This document shows positions 1-11,062 of a DNA stretch of 64,000 nucleotides, piece by piece. The stretch lies in the NCBI GenBank assembly GCA_932294295.1, contig OW028579.1:32375250-32439249 (forward strand). Reading direction: 5' to 3'. The notes under the pieces were generated by a model. The model worked only from the letters and a program-made list of their open reading frames with translations. It made no database searches and was not told the origin of the DNA. Source of the stretch: Alitta virens. Taxonomy: Eukaryota; Annelida; Polychaeta; Phyllodocida; Nereididae. A program made the position numbers and the translations under genes. Each line of letters starts with the position of its first letter. The first letter of the stretch is position 1.

Positions 1-426
1 TTTAAATAAACACCATGAGTTTATAAAACACAATATGGAAAAAGCTTTAGAATGGTCCACTTAAATCTGCATGTTTGCGCAGGGAATTAGATTTCGAATA
101 TCCAGAAAAAGAAACTGAAACTACTTTATTCAATTAGTATTTTAAAAATCCTTTATAAAAACCTGCTTCACACACATTCAGCTAGATCAGTTTTCAGTGA
201 TACGTTTTTTTTGTCTTTTATTAGTTTATTTGTTTGAATATCACCTATCTTATGCTTGGCGACAAGCAGGAAGTTTTTTTTTGGTAATAATAGGATTGCA
301 CAATGTTGGGTCCACAACTGTGTTTAATGTATATACCACACGGGTTGGTCTTTTACTTGCCAGGGCATGGGTATCGAGTTCAAAGCACAACCAATATAAC
401 TTCGTCTGGGAACCACTGTACAAGCA
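1..426. other. AT-rich DNA without recognised gene
   Basis: I see no convincing exon here. Open frames on both strands around 197-520 overlap the SINE fragment that follows and have no recognisable domain, so I treat this as intergenic sequence. Confidence 0.5.
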
Positions 427-560
427 GTTGGGTGGCCTAGTGGTAAAGCCATCAATTGGTTGTGCCTTGTACTTGGTGTCTATGTTGAGGCAATTAAAAT
501 ACCCCACCCATGTAACATGATGTTAATTCTAAGCTTGTCATCCCATCATTGCGCCTGCCA
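427..560 (+). repeat. tRNA-derived SINE fragment
   Basis: The segment begins with an A-box-like stretch (GTGGCCTAGTGGTAAAG) and continues into the body motif TACTTGGTGTCTATGTTGAG, followed by GCAATTAAAATACC and a tail resembling ATCCCATCATTGCG. The same body recurs near 1770, 25870, 26107, 30598, 56450, 62319 and 62690, so this is a dispersed SINE family. The B-box portion is missing or degraded here. Confidence 0.6.
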
Positions 561-1049
561 GTGACGAGTAATTAATATAAGCTGAATAAACACCAGACCC
601 AGACAATGCATCACAATGCATCACTAAGCTAGTGCACATCCATCCCCCACAGTATGCTTATGTCTTTTATTGTTTATGTAATGTACTAACCGTATTGAAC
701 TACTACATACTATGTACAAATAAAATGTCTTAAATCTTAAATCCCATCAGAGATTGGGCTCTTTTTGATTGCTGGGTTGGAATTCAAATCCATGACCCCA
801 AAGAATACTGACAAACTCCTCAACCACTTGACTACTGAATTGTCAATTCTGCGGTTGAATTCTGTCGGAGTAAAAGTATGGTCTGAATGCGAGTAAAGCA
901 TATTTCCAATGTAGAGGTTATATATATATATATATATATAAATATGGTTATTAATACACTTCTACTTGAAGTAAAAGGTATATTATATTAAATGAATATC
1001 AGTTTGTATAGCTAATTACAATAATATAAAATAAAAAGAAACATAGGAG
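561..1049. other. Non-coding tract with TA microsatellite
   Basis: It contains a possible minus-strand tRNA-like SINE head around 765-870, with the box-B-like string TTGGAATTCAAATCC read in reverse, and a (TA)n run at about 919-942. Nothing else is recognised. Confidence 0.4.
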
Positions 1050-1422
1050 TCATTTTGAACAGAGCAAGTCCATTAAATTATTTTGCTCCTCATCATTAAG
1101 CAAGTCACACATATTGTCCTTCATTTCTTTAATTACTTGTATGATGCTAGTATCCTCATCAGTCAAATGGTAGAGAGTATTGCGAAATGTTTTGATATTC
1201 ATCACTCAGCTTTTGGGATATCAAGTACAGATTACCTGCTGTAATGCTTGTAGGTGATGATACAACATGTTTGGCCAGAAATTTTATTTTAGCATTGTCA
1301 CTCATTTGCATCGCTCGTAACATGCCCACGAATCTAGTAAAAACTTGTTCCAATACACGGGGAGCATTATCCGAGTCATGTAACTTATTTTGCATTTCCA
1401 AATTGTAATCAGGGGTAACCAA
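1050..1422 (-). pseudogene. Frameshifted coding remnant, minus strand
   Basis: On the minus strand an open frame from about 1422 runs to a stop near 1159. A second frame then continues without a stop to TGA at 1050-1052 and reads as a plausible acidic C-terminus (...HLTDEDTSIIQVIKEMKD...). The two frames overlap around 1160-1200, so a single frameshift would join about 120 codons. Both halves are rich in Leu, Asp, Glu and Lys, like genuine coding DNA, but I recognise no family and see no clear splice site. It may be a pseudogene, a transposon-gene remnant or chance. Confidence 0.3.
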
Positions 1423-2100
1423 ATGGCCTCAATATCGAAGGGGCCTTAACATTGGAAGGTCTTAATTGCAGATGTCCAATGTATATTTAAATATTTGCCA
1501 GACATATACTATTTCCTTCAGTTATTGAATTCATGCAGTTATCAGCAAAACTGCAGATATGTTATTATTAAGGCATTAGTTCTTACCTACATGTTCAGTT
1601 AAACATGAATACATAATACTCTGATTGGCAACAAATACTGCACTCTCCCTTTCAAGTGGTTAAACAATTTATGTATGTATACAAAAGGTACAGCCATGAT
1701 TGCCTACATGGCCTTGAGTATACATATAGTTGAATTATTGTATTCATGACGTATTATGAGATTGATATGTACATTGTACTTGGTGTCTATGTTGAGGCAA
1801 TTAAAATACCCCCACCCAAGGGGATATAATGATAGTCTCATTAAGTTATTTTTCTTTGTGATTAATTCAAATATATATATATATATATATATTTGATCAA
1901 TAATAAAATGTGAGGCAGATAAAGTGGTAAGATGTTCATATGTAAATAAAAATATAGATGAAAACTACTTCAGTACTGTAACATAGTTAGTAATTCTATT
2001 TCAAAGTCAAGTACACTATTTTGGGCCAATTTGGAAATACAGACTAATTTAAGTTGAGCATATTATCAGGTTCAGTTGTCAGCTAGAGGTGGAAGTATAT
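1423..2100. other. Intergenic DNA with SINE-body fragment
   Basis: A short SINE-body piece (TACTTGGTGTCTATGTTGAG plus downstream sequence) lies at about 1770-1830 and a (TA)n run at 1871-1892. The rest is AT-rich and unassigned. Confidence 0.5.
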
Positions 2101-2106
2101 GACGAT
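2101..2106 (+). repeat. Target-site duplication, left copy (GACGAT)
   Basis: The six bases GACGAT abut the left end of the giant inverted repeat and recur in direct orientation at 19873-19878, immediately outside the right end. A preceding T is also shared, so the duplication could be counted as 7 bp. This is the expected scar of staggered-cut integration of the whole 17.8-kb unit. Confidence 0.8.
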
Positions 2107-2139
2107 ACTACTATATGGGGTAGGTTTGATACCGGTATC

Positions 2140-2760
2140 TTTTTCCATGCTAATTTTCATCCTCGATGTCCTCTAGCCGACCCCCCCAAAAATCACCAAA
2201 AATTTGACCCCACTTGACCTTTCTCTTTGCACCCAGGCACTTCCCATGCTAACTTTCATCGACCCCCCGTCCCCCTTGATCCCACTTGACCCCCCACTTG
2301 ACCCTAATTGACCCTCTTTGATCCCCTGTCCCCATGCTAACTTTCATCGATCCCCATATTTAATTAGCACACAGGCACTTCCCATGCTAACTTTCATCGA
2401 CCCCCCCCCCCTTGATCCCACTTGACCCCCTTTTGATCCCCTGTCCCCATGCTAACTTTCATTGACCCCCCCCTTGATCCCAATATTTAATTAGCACACG
2501 GGCACTTCCCATGCTACCTTTCATCAACCCCCCACCCCCACCCCCCCCTGGATCCCACTTGACCCTACTTGACCCCTCTTCCCATGCTAACTTTCATCGA
2601 CCCCCCCCTTGATCCCACTTGACCCCCCTTTGATCCCCTGTCCCCATGCTAACTTTCATTGACCCCCCCTCCTTGATCCCAATATTTAATTAGCACAGGG
2701 GCACTTCCCATACTAACTTTCATTCTCTATGTCCTCTAGCCCCACCCCCCCCCCCCCCCC
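2140..2760 (+). repeat. C-rich subterminal tandem repeats, left arm
   Basis: Irregular tandem units combine CCATGCTAACTTTCATCGA, C-runs of 5-16, CTTGATCCCACTTGACCCC, and ATTTAATTAGCACA followed by GGGCACTT. Unit order and length vary, as in arrays expanded by slippage or unequal exchange. The C-run lengths differ between arms but the differences cancel. Confidence 0.75.
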
Positions 2761-3277
2761 ATTTGCATCCCCCCTGTCTAATAAGCCACTCCCTCTCTAA
2801 TAAGTCACTCTAATCTACTCAGATATATAAACAGAAGTCTAGAACAAATATAGATAGGCTAGACAATTCTAGACAGATATTCTAGGCTAGACAACTAAAC
2901 GCTACAGTCCTCTGACCTAAAAAGCATAGATCTGCTATTTTTACCCTTGTGACTCACCAGAGGGGAGACCAGTGTTATTTACCCTAGTCAAAGGTCATGA
3001 CCTCACCAGGTGAGAGCTGTCACCTCGATCCTCTCCTTTGAAGGATGATAGTTTAGCCTAATGCTTACAATTCTACCCCTTTGATCATTGTTGACAGTGA
3101 AAATTGACATTATTTCACATGAGTCAGTTTCTAAAAATAAATTACCTATATGCATTACTATTACATACTAGGCTCATTATACTTAAGTATGGATACATCC
3201 TACCCCCTGTCTATCCTTTGATGTTATTTGATGGTAACTGATCAATGTCTCACTACTTCATCTTATGACTCATCTGT

Positions 3278-3595
3278 TTGGATCTAAAAATACTCTATAA
3301 CAGCAACATGATCATACATGCTGAACAAAAAATAACTCTGGTCTCTATAAATAAAGAGAGAGAAACATTTTATCATTCAGAAATGGAAAGACACACAGAT
3401 AAAATCAGTCTTAAAAAGCTTACTGTTACTTTCAATACTGAGAAAAACATAATTCACCCAATAATTCCTGATGATGAAAGTAGAAATGGCATAATTTGGC
3501 AACTTGAAGCTATGAGGAGATTGAATGAAGAAGGAACAAAGGATCATGACCCCAATGAAGAGACTGGTATGAGTCATTCACTGCAGGTCATCTAA
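3278..3595 (+). CDS. Protein-like open frame in the element (left arm), unknown
   Basis: This 105-codon frame is the only stretch of the arm with protein-like composition, being rich in Lys, Glu, Asp and Ile in its second half (for example ...PIIPDDESRNGIIWQLEAMR...). It lacks an ATG at its beginning; the first ATG is at codon 11. A possible acceptor AG lies near 3304 and a weak donor (CTG|GTATGA) at 3567, so it could be a captured host exon. I recognise no family and see no promoter. Chance is a real alternative. Confidence 0.2.
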   Translation: MDLKILYNSNMIIHAEQKITLVSINKERETFYHSEMERHTDKISLKKLTVTFNTEKNIIHPIIPDDESRNGIIWQLEAMRRLNEEGTKDHDPNEETGMSHSLQVI

Positions 3596-3618
3596 GGTCA
3601 TCAACTGTAGGTCATCTA

Positions 3619-5215
3619 AGGTCATCAAGTATGCTGCATGTCCAGACTTGTTTGGCCCTCCCATGCATATAGACCAATCAAATTACACACTAATCTCATT
3701 CATACAGCACAATGATCTCAGACAGGATATTGTTATTCATATGAGACCTGAATCCCTCCTCACTAGAAAGACCATTATGGACCACATGGAAAAATGTATG
3801 ACCACCGGTCAGGGCCCAAGGGCATGGACAATTTTACTTCTTGTCATAAAAATAACAAAAATAAAACATCAACTAAAAAAAAAGGCAAACAACAAAAACA
3901 TAAATCTATCTTAATTATAAAACACAAGCTTAATTGTGAAATTTTAAAATGAAATTACAAGAGTAAAAAAAATTAATGACTAACGATATGCATCAATTTA
4001 CATACTCAGACCTCATAATTTCACAACAACTTAACATACCTCGTTAATGGTCGTAAGTTAAAATTACATAACCTGTACATAGCTCATTAATGATCATTAT
4101 ATTTTTCTTTTGTGTCAAGGTGTTCATAATTAACACGTTTACATAACTCATAGGTCATCAAGTATGCTGCATGTCCAGACTTGTTTGGCCCTCCCATGCA
4201 CATAGACCAATCAAATTACACACTAATCTCATTCATACAGCACAATGATCTCAGACAGGATATTGTTATTCATATGAGACCTGAATCCCTCCTCACTAGA
4301 AAGACCATTATGGACCACATGGAAAAATGTATGACCACCGGTCAGGGCCCAAGGGCATGTACAATTTTACTTCTTGTCATAAAAATAACAAAAATAAAAC
4401 ATCAACTAAAAAAAAAGGCAAACAACAAAAACATAAATCTATCTTAATTATAAAACACAAGCTTAATTGTGAAATTTTAAAATGAAATTACAAGAGTAAA
4501 AAAAATTAATGACTAATGATATGCATCAATTTACATACTCAGACCTCATAATTTCACAACAACTTACATACCTCGTTAATGGTCGTAAGTTAAAATTACA
4601 TAACCTGTACATAGCTCATTAATGATCATTATATTTTTCTTTTGTGTCAAGGTGTTCATAATTAACACGTTTACATAACTCATAGGTCATCAAGTATGCT
4701 GCATGTCCAGACTTGTTTGGCCCTCCCATGCACATAGACCAATCAAATTACACACTAATCTCATTCATACAGCACAATGATCTCAGACAGGATATTGTTA
4801 TTCATATGAGACCTGAATCCCTCCTCACTAGAAAGACCATTATGGACCACATGGAAAAATGTATGACCACCGGTCAGGGCCCAAGGGCATGGACAATTTT
4901 ACTTCTTGTCATAAAAATAACAAAAATAAAACATCAACTAAAAAAAAAGGCAAACAACAAAAACATAAATCTATCTTAATTATAAAACACAAGCTTAATT
5001 GTGAAATTTTAAAATGAAATTACAAGAGTAAAAAAAATTAATGACTAACGATATGCATCAATTTACATACTCAGACCTCATAATTTCACAACAACTTAAC
5101 ATACCTCGTTAATGGTCGTAAGTTAAAATTACATAACCTGTACATAGCTCATTAATGATCATTATATTTTTCTTTTGTGTCAAGGTGTTCATAATTAACA
5201 CGTTTACATAACTCA
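3619..5215 (+). repeat. Three tandem copies of a 532-533-bp repeat, left arm
   Basis: Copies begin at 3619, 4152 and 4684 with AGGTCATCAAGTATGCTGCA and end before 5216. They differ by only a few substitutions and a one-base indel. Each contains an 88-codon frame starting at a TTG, identical except for Trp/Cys in the middle copy. I regard this frame as non-coding. Confidence 0.85.
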
Positions 5216-7130
5216 TTAATGTTGTATAATGTCACATGTCCACATTGGTACACAGATAACTCATCATAATTTCACAATCGCAATCGGTATTCACCAATAC
5301 ATAGACATAACCAGGCCACCATTGACTCATCACAATTTCACAATGACCATTGATATTCATCAATGCACAGACAATTTCACAAGAGGTTAGTCTCACATCA
5401 GTGCACAACAGTGTAGAGAACATGTCAAGACATGTATGACCACCTGTCTGGGGCCCAGGAGCATGGACACTTCTACCTATTGTCATAAAAAGAATAAAAA
5501 TAAAACATAACTAGAAAAAAATTAATATATGAAATAAAAAGGCAAACAATAAAAACACAAACCTATCTTAATTATAAAACACTAACTTATTACTGAAATG
5601 TTAAAATGAAATTACAAGAGTAAAAAAAATTAATGACTAATGATATGTATCAATGCACAGACATATTCAGACCCTCTATGACACTCAGATGACTCATCAT
5701 AATTTCACAATATTTTTACAAAAGTAAAACATTTAATTTTACAATCTGCAAAACTACAAAAACATTAAAAAAATGTCAACTGATCAATTTTAAAGATTAA
5801 AACTTAAATATAAAATAACAATTGTCTTCATTAAAGAAACAGACTAATTGAACTGACCGTAGGGAAGCGTATATTGACTTATTTGTTTCTCAATCTGTAA
5901 TTAAATCACCTCAATAACCCTTGTAGTGTAAGCCTACTTTGAAAAAAGCTAAAGTAAAACAGAAAAACAGCTGTGTACTGTTAGGCAGTGTTAGCCACTT
6001 AAAAGACTCATCATAATTTCACAAAGGGTTGGTTCCACATCAGTGCACACAGCATGTCCACAATGGCTGACTATATGCATCAACGCACAGATATGGCCAG
6101 ACATCTATGACCACCTGGTCAGTGTCTTAGCTATATTCAAAATCCTATATGTTGTTGAGATATGGTTCAATGATTCATTTTCAAGAGATCATGTCTTCTA
6201 TCCTATATGGAGAAGGTATGTTTCACATCAGTGCAAAGAAAGTTCATTGTCATAAAAAGAACAAACAAGAAATACATATAACTAACAAAACAAACTGCAA
6301 AACATGCCCCTATAATAAAAATTTAATTTTGAAATTTAAAAAGTTGCATCTTATCACTATATTAAAAATTAAAACTTAAATATTAAATTACAAAATAACC
6401 ATTGTCTAAGTTAAAGTAACTGTTTAAACTGACCATAGAGAAACATATTTTGACTTACTTTTTTCTCCCATCTGCAATTAAATCACTTCAGTATACACTA
6501 TCCTTGCAGCCACTTTAATTGTATTATTTGTAAAAAATGTTACCAAAAATTAATATGACATAAAGTTACCAAAAACCAACACTACATACTTATTTCTCTA
6601 ATTTAAAATCAAATACAAACGATGCAAACCTTTTATCCAAAACTAAACAAAAGTCAATAAAACGGAGAATTTCAGAAAAACTGTGCACTTAGTAGATTGC
6701 ACAGTGGGAGTTAGGCAGTGTTTTAATATCAATGCACATGAATGCAGTGAGTATGTGAGGAAAATAAAACTTAGAACTTAAATATATAAACTACATGCTC
6801 AACAACAAGATATAATCATAACTGAAAAAAAAAACATATCCTAAAACATATATCTAATTTTGAAACTATTTCAGATTTACTTGTAAAATACATTAAAAAT
6901 TAATACGACATAAAGTTACCAAAAATAAACACAACATACTTATTTATCTAATTTAAAATTAAATACAAAAGATGCAAACCTTTTATCCAAAATTAAACAA
7001 AAGTCAATAAAACAGAAAATGTAAGAAAATCTGTGCACTGTTAACCACTTAGTAGACTGCACAATGGGAGTTAGGCAGTGGTTTCATATCAATGCACGTG
7101 AATGCAGTGAGTAAGTGAGGAAATTAAAAC
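5216..7130 (+). repeat. Decayed relatives of the 532-bp repeat and a 350-bp duplication
   Basis: Strings such as GACTCATCATAATTTCAC, ATGACCACC, TTGTCATAAAAA and GATATG(T/C)ATCAAT recur with increasing divergence towards the centre. A second duplication pairs about 6541-6790 with 6893-7130, both containing GATGCAAACCTTTTATCCAA. The mirror lies at about 14849-16763. Confidence 0.6.
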
Positions 7131-10100
7131 TTAGAACTAAAATATATATATAAAACTACATTCTCAAAAACAAGAAATAATCATAAATAGGAAAAACACA
7201 TATACAAAAACATGTATCTAATTTTGAATCTATTTCAGATATGTAAAATCAAAATTAGAAAAATTAAAAAATTAAATATTAAAATATGCAGAATGTCAAA
7301 CTTCCCCAAATTTCATAACCATAATGACTCTTAAGATAGTTTTCCCCTTAAATATATGTTGAGGAAAGCATCCCCTATTTGTCCCAATTGCTGCCAGTTT
7401 CTCCATACCTGCATGATCAGAGGGCCAGCAATGGGGGCTATAATTCAATACCAACATAATCAAAGTAGTATATGCCAGTATACTATCCCAATATTTACAC
7501 AACATGCATCCACAAATTGCTATAAGCATTTTTTAAGATGCAATGCAATTGTGAAAATATATTATAAGATAGTTTAGTTTCTTGTATGGAAGGTAGTCAC
7601 AAAGCAAGCCTGCTCAGGTAGTTCAACCAACTTGAAAGGTGAGAGGTTCATATATTACTCACTAATAATACAAATAATCAGAAATATATTGTTCACATTT
7701 TACTGAAAATGTATGAATAAAAGATAGCATAACTGATATATACATAGAATAATTTATCCTACTCAAGAACAATAATACAATATAGTGTTAAGTTTGAAAA
7801 AAAAACAAGATCTGCATAACTTCTAAATTATCATTTGGCAGTTAAAGAGTAACTCAGTGACTCTGAGTGGAAAAGGTTACACAAATTGTATTTTCTTCAT
7901 TATATTGCAACTAACATTAATATCTCCAAGCTATTGTTTCGATCAAACAATGCAACAATGCTTTCCTCTTTGATGCAAGTAGAGACTTCAAATGTGGTAT
8001 ATGCAAGCAAGGCAATCATCACATGACATTTTATTCTGATCTATAATCCTCAGTTGAGACATAGGCACAGAGATAAAGTCAAATATGTTATTTAATAGTC
8101 ATGTTCTAGCAGTTGTATGATCACCCAAAGAGATTATGTTTAATGATAGGAATAACCGATATTTCTTGCCTAAACCTTTGCTTAACTAGACTTGGTGGAA
8201 GTGATTGTACAGAGTAGCTTGTGTATAACCTGTGCTAATGATATACAATATAAAACATTGCAGCTGGTGATGTATTATTTCTGAGAAATGAATGCATCAA
8301 CTACTAACCGCTAGCAATATTGTTTATAAAAAGTTTCTATTACCCTGAGTTTGTTGTACTTCATTTAGATGGCAAATTTATTTGGCATTTTGCTGTGGTT
8401 GGCCGACTCTCTAAGCAACTGATATTAATTCAAATGAACAGGTCAAGTCTTGTTTATGACAGATTTAAATTTCATAGAATAACATGCATTATATTCTAAG
8501 CATTAAACCTTAATAGTGTGCATAATTGTTTTACAATTGTCTACTGGCATTGTCCAAGAAGCAGAGGGTTAAACACTGATGTCCAGAAAGTGAGACATGT
8601 TTCCTTAACTTTATTATTGTATAGACACTGTCAATTGCTTAGTAGACTCAATAAGTATCTTATTTCTCAAATTAAAAAATTGCATAATAAAGGTAAAAAA
8701 AATATGCCTGCAAAATACACCAAACTTATTTATTACCGTATCAAAATTCTAAGATGTACATATATTACTCAAATGTAACACAAAACAAAAGCCCAATATC
8801 AAAGCTAAATAATTACAAAATTTATAAAACCAAATTACTATGACCCCTCTTTAAGCTGAGCAAGACTAGACCATCTTTATTATTTCTCACTTCCCCTAAT
8901 TTATTACTCCCCTTAATCTGCACTGGCTACTTTAGCCATCTTGTTCATAAATAATCTCTCTTAGGCAGTTTCTCCATTCTGACAAAAATATATCACAGTG
9001 TATGGTGGCATGCATCCCATATTATGTAGATCACACAGAATTCATCACCACCTCCATGATCAAAGGGTCACCTACCTGCATACTGTCCATTATATTTTTT
9101 CAGTAGGCATTCAGTAATTAGCAATTGGATGCAATGAAATTGTGCCAATATATAAGTCAGTTACAAATTTAGTTTTACCCAGTCAACTTTAGTTCACCAG
9201 TTCTAACTTAAAAGGTGAGAGAATTGACAAATTATCAATATATCAGGTAACATATTTTACCACAACATTTATTGTATAATTTGTAAAATATTGATACATG
9301 ACTGTAATATTTGTTACAAAAAATGTGCATGGCTTCATGATAAAATGTAAACTTATGTCTCAAATTTAATATAAAAATACAAAGCTAAAAACCTTAATAT
9401 TACAAACTATGTGGTTGGCCTTCTGGGTTCCTATAGGTGATGACAAATGTCTCTTAAATAGTTTTTCATTATAATCTAACTTAAACCTTTAGCAATATGT
9501 AGTGGAATGCACTAAATTCTAGCAGCAATCAAACATATGTCCCATGGACATGGTCTCTGTTATCATAAGATACACTTACATATTTTGAAATTTAAAGAGT
9601 AAACTTACAAAAAAGCATAATTATTTCCATCAATTAGATTCCAATCAAATGTTATAAGAAAATATTCTCTAAATCTAAAAAAGCTTAAGACTTTTAAAGC
9701 TTAAATTTTTCTCTCTCCCTAGTTCATTACACTAGTCTGCACCATCAATCACATGTTTTGTGAGCATACATGCCCCAGGGTATTTCACTTTTGTTGTTAT
9801 GAAGAAAACTACAAAAATGTCTTAAACAAAAAATTATATATAATAAATATTGCAAGATATGTGTTTGCACACCTCCTATGCACCTGCTGGCAGCAGTGAA
9901 GGCAGAATTCACTGCTATGATATCAAGGGGTCATAATATTATATCGACATAATTTCCACAATGTATTTATAAAACAGGTACTTAATGCCAAGCATTTGTG
10001 AGATGCAATGACATTTTTCGGTGTGTAAAAATAGAAGACTTCAGTTTCATAAAAGTCAATCACAAATTAAATCTGCTAGCTCAAAATAACTACAGTTTAT

Positions 10101-10918
10101 CAGTACTTTTTGTCAGAGGGGAGAGATAAATATAAATATTATTCCTTAACTGTCAACCTTACAATGGTTTAAAGACAGACATTTATGCCAGGAACAAATC
10201 AGAAACTAATTATAGTTTTCACTTTAAACTGAAACTTCACACAAGTTAATACATTTTGTTAAGACATGAACTAACTTTCAATTAAATTAATCTGCCAAAA
10301 AAATGTTATACAAATATTTATATATATATAGAATAAAATAAGATTTTTAGGAATGAAAATTACAAGTTGGTACTATTGTAAACACATTTATTATATAACT
10401 GGTTTTCCTTACTGTAAAACATTGGCAAGTACTACAAATTATTCACTACATGGATCATTACTAGAATTGTGGATTGTCATCAATATAAATCAGTCTGTTT
10501 CCACTAGAAAATTCAATATCATGAGGTATGGACAATAACTTTGAACTTCTTTTTATAAGCCCAGCAAAGCGTCTGCTGGATGATTTCCATTAAATCATTA
10601 TAATGTAATTAGAGTGTGTATCAGTGACTTTGGGTAAAAATTTTACATTTAAAAATCATGAGAGCCAAATGTAGAGCACCTTCTTCATTTTCTTCCAGGT
10701 ATATGAAAAGGACCACATCCAAGTTCCTGATAATAATTCTGCATTAGTTTGTTTCATCTTTTATTACAAAAGATACAAAATAGCCAGTTATCTGATAATT
10801 TAAAAAAGACATGACTTATGGAACACAGTGCTCCTGAACAAAAATAAATCTGTTGGAATTCTAAATATTTCATGTGCTCAGTTAAAAATGTATATGCATG
10901 TGCTTGTGAAAAGGGTGG
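7131..10918. other. AT-rich inner part of the left arm
   Basis: I see no gene, splice structure or recognisable transposon domain. Short open frames (7296-7577, 8518-8778, 10353-10538) lack coding character. The mirror is 11061-14848. Confidence 0.5.
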
Positions 10919-11062
10919 GGGCACCCACGCCGCAATCTATGAGACCGCCCGGCGCAAGCACGGGCGCGAGGGCGGATTCCATTTAGCATGACAGAGTGGA
11001 ATCCGCCCTCGCGCCCGTGCTTGCGCCCGGGCGGTCTCATAGATTGCGGCATGGGTGCCCCC
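10919..11062. repeat. GC-rich hairpin tip and 15-nt central loop
   Basis: Complementary GC-rich blocks (GGCGCAAGCACGGGCGCGAG on the left, its complement on the right) flank the asymmetric spacer TTTAGCATGACAGAG at 10982-10996. The tip is strikingly GC-rich inside an AT-rich element. It carries one one-base length difference and one substitution between arms. A single strand could fold here into a hairpin. Confidence 0.8.

Larger units (their letters stand above)
2107..10981 (+). repeat. Left arm of the giant inverted repeat
   Basis: The 8,875-nt arm runs from the outer terminus to the central loop. In order it contains C-rich subterminal repeats (2140-2760), a 105-codon protein-like stretch (3278-3595), three 532-533-bp repeats (3619-5215), decayed relatives of these to about 7130, AT-rich DNA, and a GC-rich tip (about 10919-10981). 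Confidence 0.85.

Noticed and set aside
3648..4979. Three (with mirrors, six) identical 88-codon open frames
   Set aside because: They are one frame inside the 532-bp repeat, begin at TTG rather than ATG, and have no promoter, splice context or recognisable domain. The repetition reflects the satellite, not gene duplication.
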